Source: FEN-1297 sp964498065 (lineage in GTDB: Bacteria > Bacteroidota > Ignavibacteria > Ignavibacteriales > Ignavibacteriaceae). From it: a DNA stretch of 28,797 nucleotides. Position numbers and translations under genes: made by a program. Shown in pieces: positions 15,901 through 25,244 of this stretch (its first letter is position 1; each line of letters begins with the position of its first letter). The stretch spans positions 1-28,797 of the forward strand of contig CAZCFZ010000049.1 in the NCBI GenBank assembly GCA_964498065.1. The letters run 5' to 3'. Under the pieces are notes generated by a model. The model was not told the origin of the DNA. It ran no database searches and saw nothing but the letters and a program-made list of their open reading frames with translations.

Positions 15901-18477
15901 TTACTTCAACAAAATTATCTTTAATGATTTTATTTGATCACCGACTTTCAAATCGGTTATATAAACCCCGCTGGATACTTTCATTCCGCTGTCATTACTT
16001 CCATCCCATTTGTACAGATAATTACCGGAAGGTAAATTTTTATTTAATATCCTCTTAACTAATCTTCCTTGAATATCGTATATCGAAAGCTGAGCTATTG
16101 AGTTCGATAGTTTTTCAGGTATATTAAAGCTGATAGTTGTAGTCGGGTTAAAGGGATTCGGAAAAGCTTTTATAACAAGATAACTTTCCGGGATATTTTG
16201 CTGATTATTAACGTTTTTAATTCCCGTAATTAACTGAGCACCCTCTCCCCTGCTTTGACCGCTGTTATCAGCTAAATAAATATTCACCCATGACGGACGC
16301 AGAGCTGAAGTTAATGCTGAATCCTGCCATTCCTGATCAGTCAACCTTAAAAAATTTGTGGAGGTATATTCGTAATAACTCATAACCGGTCCGATAAATG
16401 CTGTTGTTTGATTGCCGGGCAAAGGAGCGATAAAAACACCTAAATTAACTGGTCCGGTACCAACATGTTTAACCCACCCAAGGGGATTACCAAAACAATC
16501 AGTCGGCACTGTATGTACGTCCGCTACTACCTCATTGTTTGTTAAAAATCCATCTGAGGAACCCATATAATATTGATAAAATAATTTTGCATACCATCCG
16601 CTGTATGGAAGTGTACCGCTTCCGCCGGTTGTGTTGTATACTACCCTCTTAAGAAAATCGGTTTCCTGCTGACTAAATGCTGTCCCGTTTAATTCCTTTT
16701 CCGCTATTGTTTGCAGTGTATCTGATATCTTTCCCAGATTATCAAAATAATTCATAACAATTGGCATCATAGAATTGTTACCGATATTTAAATTGGAAAA
16801 TTCTTTTTGAGCATTTTCTGCGAGCAATTTTAAATCGTTATAAAATTCCGGGAAGGGTTCAATATAAGTATAGGGATAGGAACAAACAGTACCTCCGGTA
16901 TATGATTGTTTTGCATACAATAAATTATCGTGCCTTAATTCCGCCCATGATGCAAGCTGAGTATTTAATTTTTCCTGCCAGAAAGCCGCAGTCTTCATAA
17001 ATGGAGGAAGGCTGTTTCTACTAGCCGGAGGATTTAATGCTCTTATTGTATTTAACCACGAATTATAAAAAGTTCCCTTCCAGAATTCTGTACCGTATGA
17101 ATCTATCAAATATCTTAATGCTGCAAGATTACTTCCGTAATCATATTTCGTTATTTCATTTTGAAGTAATTGTGCGGCTGCATCGTTTCCTAACGCAAAC
17201 ATGGGATCGAGTGATGACGGCAGTAATCTGCATGTTTTTGTTCTGTCGAAAACAACACTCGAAAAAACATAAGAATCTATAATAAATCTCTGCCCAAATA
17301 AAAGAAATGCAGAAGCCGGAATAATACTATCCGGTTTAAACGGATCATGATAAAGAATCTGAGATAAAATAAGTTGATATGCGAAAGATTGCTTTTTTAA
17401 AGTATCCTGAAATGTAACAAGTTTAAGGCTGTCTAACAGGTCGCTTGCATTATTAAGGTTAACCGCATTTTTTAAATAAGCCAAATTATCAATCGTTACA
17501 TTGTCCTGGTCGCCTACAAAATATTTCAATATGCTTTCGATTAAATTATAAGTACTGATTACACCCGTCTTATTAAACAATTCCCTTATCAACATAACAT
17601 CTATAGATTGTCTCTGGAGCGCCTTATATATTTTTACGGTGTCTTTTTCGTTATATGAACTCGGCATTAATAAATAAATCTCGGTTCTTCCAAGCCACAT
17701 CATAACTCTAAAGTAATTTGCCAGTTGAGGATACATTTGATCATCATAATGCCCTCTTGGTTTAAACTGGCTCCAATCATATGTAACCGCAATGGATGAA
17801 AATAATGTATCTTTACTAGGCGCGCCTGCATTCATGATATTAGAAATTACTTCGTTGATTTTTGTTGAATTACCGGAATAAACAGGATTAACCTGCTGAC
17901 CAAATAGTTTTAAAGGAACCGTTAAATATAAATCCACATCTTTTAATGATTGAGTTATTCCCGGATTGCCCGTATATGTTGATGCTAAAGCCGGAATGCC
18001 GTCATGCATTTTTAATAGCATACTTTTAACAGAATCTATTAAGACACTCAGCTCAACATCTTTCAAAATATTATCGTACGACATATGCAGTGCATAAAGA
18101 ATCGCATCGGTTGAAACAAAGACCGGTAAATCCTTTTGGAATATATCAAGAAAAGCTCCGCCAAAAGAAACAGCATTTAATCTTTGGCTTACAACAAATC
18201 CGTTCTTTTGAAGTAAAGATTTCTCATAATCGGTTAAATGATATTTTGCATCGATGTTGTCAAAATATACTGCCGATGAATAATTCTGATTTATGCTAGA
18301 CACAAATTTCCCGGCATTATATTCCTGCATTAAAGCTTCGGCTGAAAGATTTTGATGTGTTTGAAGAAATTGTTTGTAAGCCTCTAAATTAAATTTGGAA
18401 CTTTGAGCTTTGACATTTGTCAAGAAGAGAAACAATAATAAGTAAATTGTCAACGGCTGTATAAATTTCTTCATCAT
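15901..18477 (-). CDS. T9SS-secreted DUF3160 protein
   Basis: An 858-residue protein with a signal peptide (about 1-25, ending V-K-A-Q). The long middle region (about 70-690) matches the DUF3160 family: D-A-I-L-Y-A-L-H near the start of the domain, G-Q-R-F-I-I-D-S-Y, S-S-L-D-P-M-F-A-L-G, and the hallmark L-N-T-Q-L-A-S-W-A-E-L-R-H-D-N-L-L-Y-A-K-Q-S-Y. The function of this family is not established. The C-terminus (about 765-858) has F-P-N-P-F-N-P-T-T and a FlgD-like type IX sorting domain, so the protein should reach the cell surface. Two adjacent ATGs exist; the AGGGG sits too close to the first, so the second (18474) is the likelier start. The gene has its own terminator. Confidence 0.85.
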   Translation of the reverse strand: MMKKFIQPLTIYLLLFLFLTNVKAQSSKFNLEAYKQFLQTHQNLSAEALMQEYNAGKFVSSINQNYSSAVYFDNIDAKYHLTDYEKSLLQKNGFVVSQRLNAVSFGGAFLDIFQKDLPVFVSTDAILYALHMSYDNILKDVELSVLIDSVKSMLLKMHDGIPALASTYTGNPGITQSLKDVDLYLTVPLKLFGQQVNPVYSGNSTKINEVISNIMNAGAPSKDTLFSSIAVTYDWSQFKPRGHYDDQMYPQLANYFRVMMWLGRTEIYLLMPSSYNEKDTVKIYKALQRQSIDVMLIRELFNKTGVISTYNLIESILKYFVGDQDNVTIDNLAYLKNAVNLNNASDLLDSLKLVTFQDTLKKQSFAYQLILSQILYHDPFKPDSIIPASAFLLFGQRFIIDSYVFSSVVFDRTKTCRLLPSSLDPMFALGNDAAAQLLQNEITKYDYGSNLAALRYLIDSYGTEFWKGTFYNSWLNTIRALNPPASRNSLPPFMKTAAFWQEKLNTQLASWAELRHDNLLYAKQSYTGGTVCSYPYTYIEPFPEFYNDLKLLAENAQKEFSNLNIGNNSMMPIVMNYFDNLGKISDTLQTIAEKELNGTAFSQQETDFLKRVVYNTTGGSGTLPYSGWYAKLFYQYYMGSSDGFLTNNEVVADVHTVPTDCFGNPLGWVKHVGTGPVNLGVFIAPLPGNQTTAFIGPVMSYYEYTSTNFLRLTDQEWQDSALTSALRPSWVNIYLADNSGQSRGEGAQLITGIKNVNNQQNIPESYLVIKAFPNPFNPTTTISFNIPEKLSNSIAQLSIYDIQGRLVKRILNKNLPSGNYLYKWDGSNDSGMKVSSGVYITDLKVGDQIKSLKIILLK

Positions 18478-18831
18478 ACCCCTAATTTTATTTTAAGTTT
18501 ATATAAAATCCCGTTATAACTAAATATGATTTTTAAAGTATCTAATTAATAAAGCTGCTTTTTTATTTATCCTGATTACAGCGTAATTAAATAAGAAAAT
18601 AGTTTTTATACTCTTAAATTAATCTCATAAATATATTATTTTCACGATAGATTATATTTCAATCTCACCAATAAATATGCCTTGAAAGTATTTAAACAAA
18701 CAATCTATAATTTTTACCGAATTAGCTTTTTTATTCTGATTGTGAAATATAAGTGGTGCGAAAATATTTCACTTTTTGAAAATTATGCACAACTTATTTT
18801 TTTATTTGTTTTGTTGGAAATTTAAATAAAA
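18478..18831. other. AT-rich intergenic region
   Basis: About 350 nt lies between the DUF5683 gene and the DUF3160 gene, both on the minus strand. No ORF, hairpin terminator or repeat was seen. It presumably carries the DUF3160 promoter, which suggests that gene is separate from the five-gene operon upstream. Confidence 0.5.
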
Positions 18832-19650
18832 TTAAAATGGAAGTTTAAAGCTCAATTGATAGCGGTTCATGGAATTTGTCCTAAGCTGAACTAACGGCCG
18901 GCTGCTGCTTTGGGAAATGAATAAAACATCTATTTGACTATATACCCAAACTGCGATGAAACTTATTAGTGAAATATTTTTTAATTTATAAGAAGTATTA
19001 TATTGATTATAATTATTTTGAATTGTCGATAAGTTTACATCATTCAAATATTTCTTCTGCTTATTATTACAATCAATTATAAAATAGACAGTTGAGCCAA
19101 GGGCCGCTACTCCAAGCGAAGTTAATATCCATCCCTTTAATGAATTACTATTATTATAGATCTGGCCCCATCCAGGAAATATTAATGATCTTATAATTAC
19201 CGGCTTAATATCGTTATTTGATTCCAATGTCTGAGAGCTATTAATAGGTACAGTGTTAGGTTTTTTTTCCGGGGATTTGCTGTAAACTTTCTCACGAATA
19301 TATTCATTTTTAATTTGATTAAAAAAAGAAATGATTTTAGGAGAAGTTTTTGCCGAATCCAGAGCATAAGACGAATCAATTCTAAGTATTTGAATAAAGC
19401 TTTTTTTTGCTGCCGTATCGTTTAATAAAGAAAATTCGGAAACACCTTTTAATCTATAAATTTCCATTAATTGATCCTTATTGTAATTATTTTTATGCAG
19501 CAGCATTGTTTCAGCATTCTCTATAACTCTCCCGTATTGAAACGCTTCAAACTCATTTCTTAAAACAGATAATGAATCACTCCCTTGTTGTGCATAAGAA
19601 TGTGATGTTAGAATTATTAGAAATAAAACGGGTAATATTTTTTTTATCAT
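18832..19650 (-). CDS. DUF5683-type envelope protein
   Basis: The frame is open from 19761, but the ATG at 19650 is chosen because it begins a clear signal peptide (M-I-K-K, then a hydrophobic run ending S-Y-A-Q). This gives 272 residues and places the start 2 nt after the stop of the kelch gene, implying translational coupling. The N-terminal half is helical and TPR-like. The C-terminal half has R-S-L-I-F-P-G-W-G-Q-I-Y-N, a signature of DUF5683, followed by two membrane segments (G-W-I-L-T-S-L-G-V-A-A-L-G-S-T-V; I-S-L-I-S-F-I-A-V-W-V). It is probably an inner-membrane or envelope protein of unknown role, and it closes the five-gene signalling operon. Confidence 0.82.
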   Translation of the reverse strand: MIKKILPVLFLIILTSHSYAQQGSDSLSVLRNEFEAFQYGRVIENAETMLLHKNNYNKDQLMEIYRLKGVSEFSLLNDTAAKKSFIQILRIDSSYALDSAKTSPKIISFFNQIKNEYIREKVYSKSPEKKPNTVPINSSQTLESNNDIKPVIIRSLIFPGWGQIYNNSNSLKGWILTSLGVAALGSTVYFIIDCNNKQKKYLNDVNLSTIQNNYNQYNTSYKLKNISLISFIAVWVYSQIDVLFISQSSSRPLVQLRTNSMNRYQLSFKLPF

Positions 19651-19652
19651 TT

Positions 19653-20894
19653 TTATTTCAGCAAAATCATCTTCTTTGATTTGGAATAATAGCTTGACGA
19701 GAGTCTGTAAATATATACGCCGCTGGAAACTTGTTTCCCCTGTACACCTGTTCCGTTCCATGTTAATGTATATTTTCCCGGTTCGTAAATCTTTGATGTT
19801 AAATTTTTAATATGCTCGCCTAAAATAGAATAAATATCCAACGAAATTTTACTTTGTTTCGGCACCTCAAAATCTATACGTGTAGAAGGATTAAAAGGAT
19901 TAGGATAATTATCGTCTAATTTAAATTCATTTGGCGCATCCGGTTTACTTTGATTTACAACAGTTGATACGGAGGTTGAAAATACTTCAATATAGGGGAC
20001 ATCAAGACCATTCGTATTAGTTCCGCCAAACACATAAATTGAACCATAATAGTTAACCGCCATAGGATCTCTCCTGGCATAATTAAGACTCGGACCATCT
20101 TCAACCTCAGAAGAACTGCTCCCTACTCTTATAATATCAACAGAGGAAAGTGCATTATTAGTCTCATTAAATCCTCCGATAATAAAAATTATACCGTTTA
20201 ATACAACCGCTGTGCCCCCTGCTCTGGGATGATCAAGTTCATTTGAAAGCAAGAACATTTTATTATTAATGATATCATATTTATAAATTGATTTTAAAAG
20301 AAGGTTTCTGGCGCCCCCGAATAAATAAATATAATTGTTGTAAACAGCCGACATTTGTTGTGTTGGAAATGATATTGAATAAAGTGTATCGGTATAATTT
20401 ATAACATTGTCTGTTGATAAGTTATAAGAATACATATACGGAAAGACAGTGTCTTGAGTTGTTCCTCCGAATACATAAATGTTATTTCCTATAATCTGCC
20501 CAGTTGAATAAACTCTGCTAAAATAATCATTCGTTGTTAAAACACTTGGTGAAGAGGAAAAATTCCATGATTCCAGTGAAGCCGCTCCAGATGAATCAGA
20601 TGAAATCCCTCCCATATAAATAACCCTATTTGAATCGGCGCCTGCAATAAAATCAGCGCGAGGATAATTCATATTACCCGCAACTTTCCAGGAATTTGTC
20701 CTCGGATTGTAAACTTGAATAAGATCAAGATTAGTATTTTGCGCCTCTGAAAATCCTCCGAAAATATAAATTAGAGAATCGTGAACAATGGCTTGTCCGC
20801 CTGAAACAGGAGTTCGCATTTGTCCCACAACTTGCCACCCTTGACCATATGTACTAATATTAAATACAATTAATAAAAAAGCTATAAACTTCAT
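19653..20894 (-). CDS. T9SS-secreted kelch-repeat protein
   Basis: The frame is open from a TTG at 20936, but the ATG at 20894 starts a signal peptide (M-K-F-I-A-F-L-L-I-V-F ending T-Y-G-Q), giving 413 residues. About six kelch repeats follow (roughly residues 25-300), each with a Y-I-F-G-G-type strand and a conserved Y/R-P-R pattern (I-Y-I-F-G-G-F, V-I-Y-M-G-G-I, I-Y-V-F-G-G-T), so a beta-propeller is expected. The tail (about 325-413) is a type IX sorting domain with N-Y-P-N-P-F-N-P and K-K-M-I-L-L-K. Kelch propellers bind proteins or glycans. It lies 58 nt after the kinase gene and 2 nt before the DUF5683 gene. Ligand unknown. Confidence 0.86.
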   Translation of the reverse strand: MKFIAFLLIVFNISTYGQGWQVVGQMRTPVSGGQAIVHDSLIYIFGGFSEAQNTNLDLIQVYNPRTNSWKVAGNMNYPRADFIAGADSNRVIYMGGISSDSSGAASLESWNFSSSPSVLTTNDYFSRVYSTGQIIGNNIYVFGGTTQDTVFPYMYSYNLSTDNVINYTDTLYSISFPTQQMSAVYNNYIYLFGGARNLLLKSIYKYDIINNKMFLLSNELDHPRAGGTAVVLNGIIFIIGGFNETNNALSSVDIIRVGSSSSEVEDGPSLNYARRDPMAVNYYGSIYVFGGTNTNGLDVPYIEVFSTSVSTVVNQSKPDAPNEFKLDDNYPNPFNPSTRIDFEVPKQSKISLDIYSILGEHIKNLTSKIYEPGKYTLTWNGTGVQGKQVSSGVYIYRLSSSYYSKSKKMILLK

Positions 20895-20952
20895 ATTTTT
20901 AACTAACTTTACTCCAATTATATGTATATCCAACAACTATAGTGCCATCAAG

Positions 20953-22506
20953 CTAATTATTTGATTTTACAAAATTATAATTAAAATCTAAAGTTTTTTT
21001 TGAATTTATTGTAACCTCCCTGGAAATAGATTCATACTGTGAATTTTTTACGGTTACTTCGTATTTACCAGGTAACAAAACAATCGGTTTTCTAAGAGGA
21101 GTTATTCCAATTAACTTACCGTTAATAAATATCTCGCCCCAGGGATAAATATTGCATTTCAAATAACCAACCAATTCCTGAAAATTTACTTTTATTGTTT
21201 CTGTTTTTTGAGAAACGATATTTAAATTTCTTATTACCGGCGGATAATCCGGATGAACTAATTTTATTTCATGTAGCCCAGGGCTTAACATTATTTCATT
21301 CTGAAGAGGCGTTCTGTCAACTTTTTTATTATCCACATATACTTCAGCCCATGGAAAACAATCAACATCTAACATTCCAGGCAGCTGTGTCTTATTTGAT
21401 TCCAAATTTTTATTGTCTGTTATATTTTCTTTTATTTCATTTTGAGGAGGTTTATTTCCGGTAATTTTTTGCGTTTCCGTTCCGGTTGAAGGAAGCGTCT
21501 TTTTAGTTTCTTTTGGAGTTGTTATTTCTAAGGAAGGTTGTTTATTGATTTTTTGATCTATCAATTTATCAGAAACTTTTTTTTCTTGGAAAATTAAAAA
21601 TAGGACTAAAATTACTATTAAAGATAATACAGATAAAATTGCATTACGCACTCTTCTCTTATTCTTATTACTGCCTTTATTTACATTAACATCATTTTGA
21701 ATATTCAAATAATTTAAAACTTCATCTACATTTTTCGCTCTTTCTTCAATATTCTTTTGAAGCATGCTTTTAATAGCCGGACGAACTTCAACGGGAAGCT
21801 TTTCAATTGCGGAAATTAGCTTATCTTCATTAAAATTAATAATATTATTTATTGTAGTTGCAATTTCATCGCCGAGTATCGGGTTTATTCCGGAAAAAAG
21901 TTCATAGGCAACCAGACCTGCAGAAAAAATATCGGTTTGAAAAGATTTTTCTCCATTGATTTGTTCAGGCGCCATGTAAGTGGGGGTTCCGAGAATGGAT
22001 GTTTTATTCGTAAGAGATTTTTCATTACTTACCAGAGCCAAACCGAAATCCGCAATCTTCAATTCCAAATTTGAATTTACAAGAATATTTTCAGGCTTAA
22101 TATCGCGGTGAATAATTTGATTTTTATGGGCAGTCTTTAATGCATTCAGCAGTTGTACAAAAAGGCTTATTTTTTTCTCAAAGGAAAGATTATTTTTATC
22201 AATTAATTCTCTTAGATTATTACTTTCAAAATGTTCAAAAGAGATGTAAAAAAATTCGTGGTAAGTACCGAAATCCAATACCTTGATTATATTAGGATGA
22301 TTCAGCTTAGCTAAAAGTTTAGCTTCTCTTTTAAATCTTTCTAAAATTGAATTATCCGATAATTTACTCGTATCAAGAGTTTTTAATATAATTTTTTTAC
22401 CAAGATATACATGATTAGCCAGATAAACCCCGGTCTGAATATCTTTTTTCAGACAATCTATTATTTCAAACTTATCAAACAATATTTCGGTAGATTTAAT
22501 ATCCAT
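20953..22506 (-). CDS. membrane Ser/Thr protein kinase with two PEGA domains
   Basis: A 517-residue Hanks-type kinase. The catalytic domain (about 10-270) has the lysine I-I-L-K42, E61, H-R-D135-I-K137-P-E-N140, D153-F-G and A-P-E181, so it should be active. The glycine-rich loop is atypical: K-K-D-I-Q-T-G-V-Y keeps only one glycine. A basic stretch and one membrane helix (about 286-306) follow, then a Pro/Thr/Lys-rich linker. Two PEGA domains complete the protein (about 377-443 and 446-513, each with P-W-A/G-E-V/I-Y/F-V/I-N/D and a T-P-L turn). PEGA domains are extracytoplasmic and often bind cell-wall or surface partners. The gene begins 8 nt after the sigma54 activator stop, so they are cotranscribed. 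No Shine-Dalgarno is visible. Confidence 0.93.
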   Translation of the reverse strand: MDIKSTEILFDKFEIIDCLKKDIQTGVYLANHVYLGKKIILKTLDTSKLSDNSILERFKREAKLLAKLNHPNIIKVLDFGTYHEFFYISFEHFESNNLRELIDKNNLSFEKKISLFVQLLNALKTAHKNQIIHRDIKPENILVNSNLELKIADFGLALVSNEKSLTNKTSILGTPTYMAPEQINGEKSFQTDIFSAGLVAYELFSGINPILGDEIATTINNIINFNEDKLISAIEKLPVEVRPAIKSMLQKNIEERAKNVDEVLNYLNIQNDVNVNKGSNKNKRRVRNAILSVLSLIVILVLFLIFQEKKVSDKLIDQKINKQPSLEITTPKETKKTLPSTGTETQKITGNKPPQNEIKENITDNKNLESNKTQLPGMLDVDCFPWAEVYVDNKKVDRTPLQNEIMLSPGLHEIKLVHPDYPPVIRNLNIVSQKTETIKVNFQELVGYLKCNIYPWGEIFINGKLIGITPLRKPIVLLPGKYEVTVKNSQYESISREVTINSKKTLDFNYNFVKSNN

Positions 22507-22514
22507 TTATAATT

Positions 22515-23999
22515 TTACAAATTATTATCCATCTCTTTTATTTTTATCTGTACCCATCTTACGGAAACCCCAAGCGATTTTGCAGCTAAAGTTCTGTTTC
22601 CGTCATATTCATCAAGACGCTTTTTTAAAATGATTTTTTCAAAATCCTTTAATGTCCCGGTAAATTTTTCATCATCGGAATCTTCTTCAATCACAATATG
22701 TTCACTAGTTAGTTTATCGCTTTCACAAAGTATTAGAGCCCGCTGAATAACATTTTCAAGTTGTCTAACATTCCCGGGCCACATATAATCTTCCAATATT
22801 TTTAAAGCTTTCGAATCCATGTGAATTTGTTTATCTGAGAACTTTTTTAAAAAGTGTTCGACTAACAGAGGAATATCTCCCTTCCTCTCTCTCAACGGCG
22901 GAATCTTAATTGGAAAGACATTTAGCCTGTAAAAAAGGTCCTCTCTGAATTTGCCTTCTTTTGATAACTGTTTAAGATCTTTATTAGTTGCTGTAATTAC
23001 CCTAACATCAACTTTTATTATGCGGGTATCTCCTAATCTTATTATTTCTTTATTTTGAAGAACCCTTAATAATTTTGCTTGAAGTGCGACTGAAATATCG
23101 GCAATTTCATCTAAAAAGAATGTACCGTTTTGAGCAACTTCAAATAAACCTTTCTTATCCGAATTAGCGCCGGTAAAAGCGCCTTTTTTATAACCGAATA
23201 ATTCACTCTCCAGCAGCGTATCAGGAATTGATCCGCAGAATTGAGCCAGATAAGGCTGCTCTTTCCTATTACTTAAATTGTGTATTGCTTTTGCTATCAG
23301 TTCTTTTCCGGTACCGCTTTCTCCTAACAGCAGTACTGTTGCATCGGTTACAGCAACTTTATGGATTAACACGGCAAGCTTCTGCATTGCCGGACTTTTA
23401 CCTACAAGTTCGGGAATTGTTTTATTCGACTGAAGCTGATTTCTTAAAATTAAATTTTCGTCATGTAGTTTTTGAAATTGAACTATCTTATCTAATGCAA
23501 GCGAAACAAGATTGGAGAAAAAACTTAAGAAAACCAGGTTGCTTTCATTAAACTCTTTCCTATTCAGCCTGCTGTCAACTAATATTACTCCCCAAATTTT
23601 TTCGTCTCTTTTAATCGGTACGCCGAGAATGGACTTAATGTTATGGATCTGAATGCTCTTGAATTGTGAAACGCTGGGATCGCTCTGAACATCATGATAA
23701 AGACACGGTTCTCCTTTTTCAATTACTTTTTGAAGTACACCCGACGAAAAGAAAGAAAGATCTTCAATATCCTCCTTTTGTAAGTTTCTTGCACTTATTA
23801 TGATGAACTTTTTTTCTATTTCATCGTATTTAACAAACAATCCGTGTTCTGCATTCAGAACTTTAATAATTAAGTCCAAAGTTTCTCTGATTAGAGTATC
23901 TTCGTAAGTAACGGAGTTCAGCGTCTGACTTATTTTATATAAAGTCTCAAATTGCTCTTTATTAATTAACCGAATCGATTCAGTATTAAATATATTCAT
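22515..23999 (-). CDS. GAF-domain sigma54-dependent transcriptional activator
   Basis: A 494-residue enhancer-binding protein. An N-terminal GAF domain (about 15-170, with G-V-P-I-K and W-G-V-I-L-V-D) is followed by a short coiled linker (170-190). The AAA+ sigma54-interaction domain (about 198-425) has Walker A G226-E-S-G-T-G-K-E, the sigma54-contacting G-A-F-T-G-A loop (273-278), Walker B F-F-L-D-E-I, and F-R-E-D-L-F-Y-R-L-N. A Fis-type helix-turn-helix ends the protein (G-N-R-T-L-A-A-K-S-L-G-V-S, about 466-492). With no phospho-receiver, it should respond to a ligand or partner through GAF, or to the kinase encoded next to it. One oddity: the usual N-C after the first strand is replaced in L-A-Q-F-C-G-S-I-P. 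It lies 18 nt from the lipoprotein gene. Target promoters unknown. Confidence 0.94.
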   Translation of the reverse strand: MNIFNTESIRLINKEQFETLYKISQTLNSVTYEDTLIRETLDLIIKVLNAEHGLFVKYDEIEKKFIIISARNLQKEDIEDLSFFSSGVLQKVIEKGEPCLYHDVQSDPSVSQFKSIQIHNIKSILGVPIKRDEKIWGVILVDSRLNRKEFNESNLVFLSFFSNLVSLALDKIVQFQKLHDENLILRNQLQSNKTIPELVGKSPAMQKLAVLIHKVAVTDATVLLLGESGTGKELIAKAIHNLSNRKEQPYLAQFCGSIPDTLLESELFGYKKGAFTGANSDKKGLFEVAQNGTFFLDEIADISVALQAKLLRVLQNKEIIRLGDTRIIKVDVRVITATNKDLKQLSKEGKFREDLFYRLNVFPIKIPPLRERKGDIPLLVEHFLKKFSDKQIHMDSKALKILEDYMWPGNVRQLENVIQRALILCESDKLTSEHIVIEEDSDDEKFTGTLKDFEKIILKKRLDEYDGNRTLAAKSLGVSVRWVQIKIKEMDNNL

Positions 24000-24017
24000 C
24001 TATTCTATAAAAAATAA

Positions 24018-25028
24018 TTACGGAACATTAAATGTAGCCGGAAATGATCTCGATCTATTTTGAAATTGATCTACAACCCAAATTACCCAATAATAATTAT
24101 TGCTGCTTAACGGGACATTTACAAAGTAAGAAGTGGAATCAGACGAGATTTTGTCTTTACTAAAAACCAGCTGTGAATTAGCAAAATTGTTAGTATAAAT
24201 TTCTATCTTGTAAGTAAACGAATAACCGGTTTTATATCTCTGCCATTGAAGTATAGGAGTTGAAGAAACTGTTGTATCATTTGCCGGGTATTGTATGGAT
24301 ACACCTGTTTTAATTACTCTGGTTACCTTATCGCTTCCTATATTAAACTGTCTTTTCGTAATATCCTTGACAATTATATTGAAATCCAAACCGATTGTCT
24401 GTTCAATATCGGATACATTCAAATCTTGAGTAGTTAAAGTTGTTTCATATTCTTTGCTTACTACATTAAAATCCAAAGCTTTTTTTAGGTTAAGTTGTGA
24501 GTTTTCGACAAATACAGAATCAATGTTATTATCTCTGTTTGATATTTTTGAATGTAAAATTAATTGATAAGTTTGACCGGGCGGTGAAAACTGATTTATA
24601 ACTACCGAATAAATTGATATGCTGTCTAAGTGGGGAATCTGATTAAGATTTACATTATAATTTAATACTTTGGAGCTTCCCCAGACAACATTAATGGTAT
24701 CCGATACATAGCCGGTCTTTTGAAAGATGAGCTTACCATTTACAGGCAATGTTCTATTAAATTTAAAATTACCGTTCAAATCAGTACTCATAGATAAATT
24801 TGAAGGGCTCCAATAAACCGTTATATCGGGAATTCCGGTAAAAGGCGGACTGAATGTGAGCGCACTGCCTTGTAAGGTTACGTAGGAATAATTCGGATTA
24901 TTCGGATCAAGCGGATTATTTCTCGGTGCATTACACGAAATAAAAATAATTAAACTGCTTACCATAAACAATTTCAATACTAAATAAAGTATACTTAATT
25001 TTTTGGATGAGTTATTCTTAAAATACAT
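24018..25028 (-). CDS. lipoprotein with carboxypeptidase-regulatory-like domain
   Basis: A 336-residue predicted lipoprotein. A long basic and hydrophobic signal ends in the lipobox-like F-I-S-C (about residue 32), then N-P-L-D-P-N-N-P-N, common after the lipidated cysteine in this group. Residues about 50-125 look like a carboxypeptidase-regulatory or CNA-B-like beta sandwich (G-I-P-D-I-T-V-Y-W, then T-D-L-N-G-N-F-K-F). The C-terminal part (about 240-336) is fibronectin-III/Ig-like, with T-P-I-L-Q-W and a final N-Y-Y-W-V-I-W-V-V-D. It should sit on the outer membrane. It is the first gene of the five-gene minus-strand run, 18 nt before the sigma54 activator. No ribosome site is evident. Function unknown; a surface sensor or anchor for the neighbours is an inference. 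Confidence 0.78.
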   Translation of the reverse strand: MYFKNNSSKKLSILYLVLKLFMVSSLIIFISCNAPRNNPLDPNNPNYSYVTLQGSALTFSPPFTGIPDITVYWSPSNLSMSTDLNGNFKFNRTLPVNGKLIFQKTGYVSDTINVVWGSSKVLNYNVNLNQIPHLDSISIYSVVINQFSPPGQTYQLILHSKISNRDNNIDSVFVENSQLNLKKALDFNVVSKEYETTLTTQDLNVSDIEQTIGLDFNIIVKDITKRQFNIGSDKVTRVIKTGVSIQYPANDTTVSSTPILQWQRYKTGYSFTYKIEIYTNNFANSQLVFSKDKISSDSTSYFVNVPLSSNNYYWVIWVVDQFQNRSRSFPATFNVP

Positions 25029-25244
25029 TTTCTGGAAATAATAATAAGAAATAAGCTATTTTAACTGTGTTAAGGTAAACACTAAAAAGTTGTGTTTATG
25101 ACAAATCAAATATAATTATTTTTTTATTTTATCATATAAATAAACCATTAATTCCTGCTTTTTCTGTATTCAGGTCTCTAAACCTTTTATTAGTTTTAAA
25201 TAACTGTTATTACTATGAATTCATACAAAAACGACAATTAGAGA

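Noticed and set aside
19651..19761. 37-residue N-terminal extension of the DUF5683 protein
   Set aside because: It overlaps the end of the kelch gene, is polar and lacks a ribosome site, and the inner ATG begins a clean signal peptide.
20895..20936. 14-residue N-terminal extension of the kelch protein from a TTG
   Set aside because: The inner ATG at 20894 begins a typical signal peptide; the extension would bury it.
23228..23551. 107-codon plus-strand ORF inside the sigma54 activator gene
   Set aside because: Antisense to a conserved AAA+ domain; no ribosome site or recognised motif.
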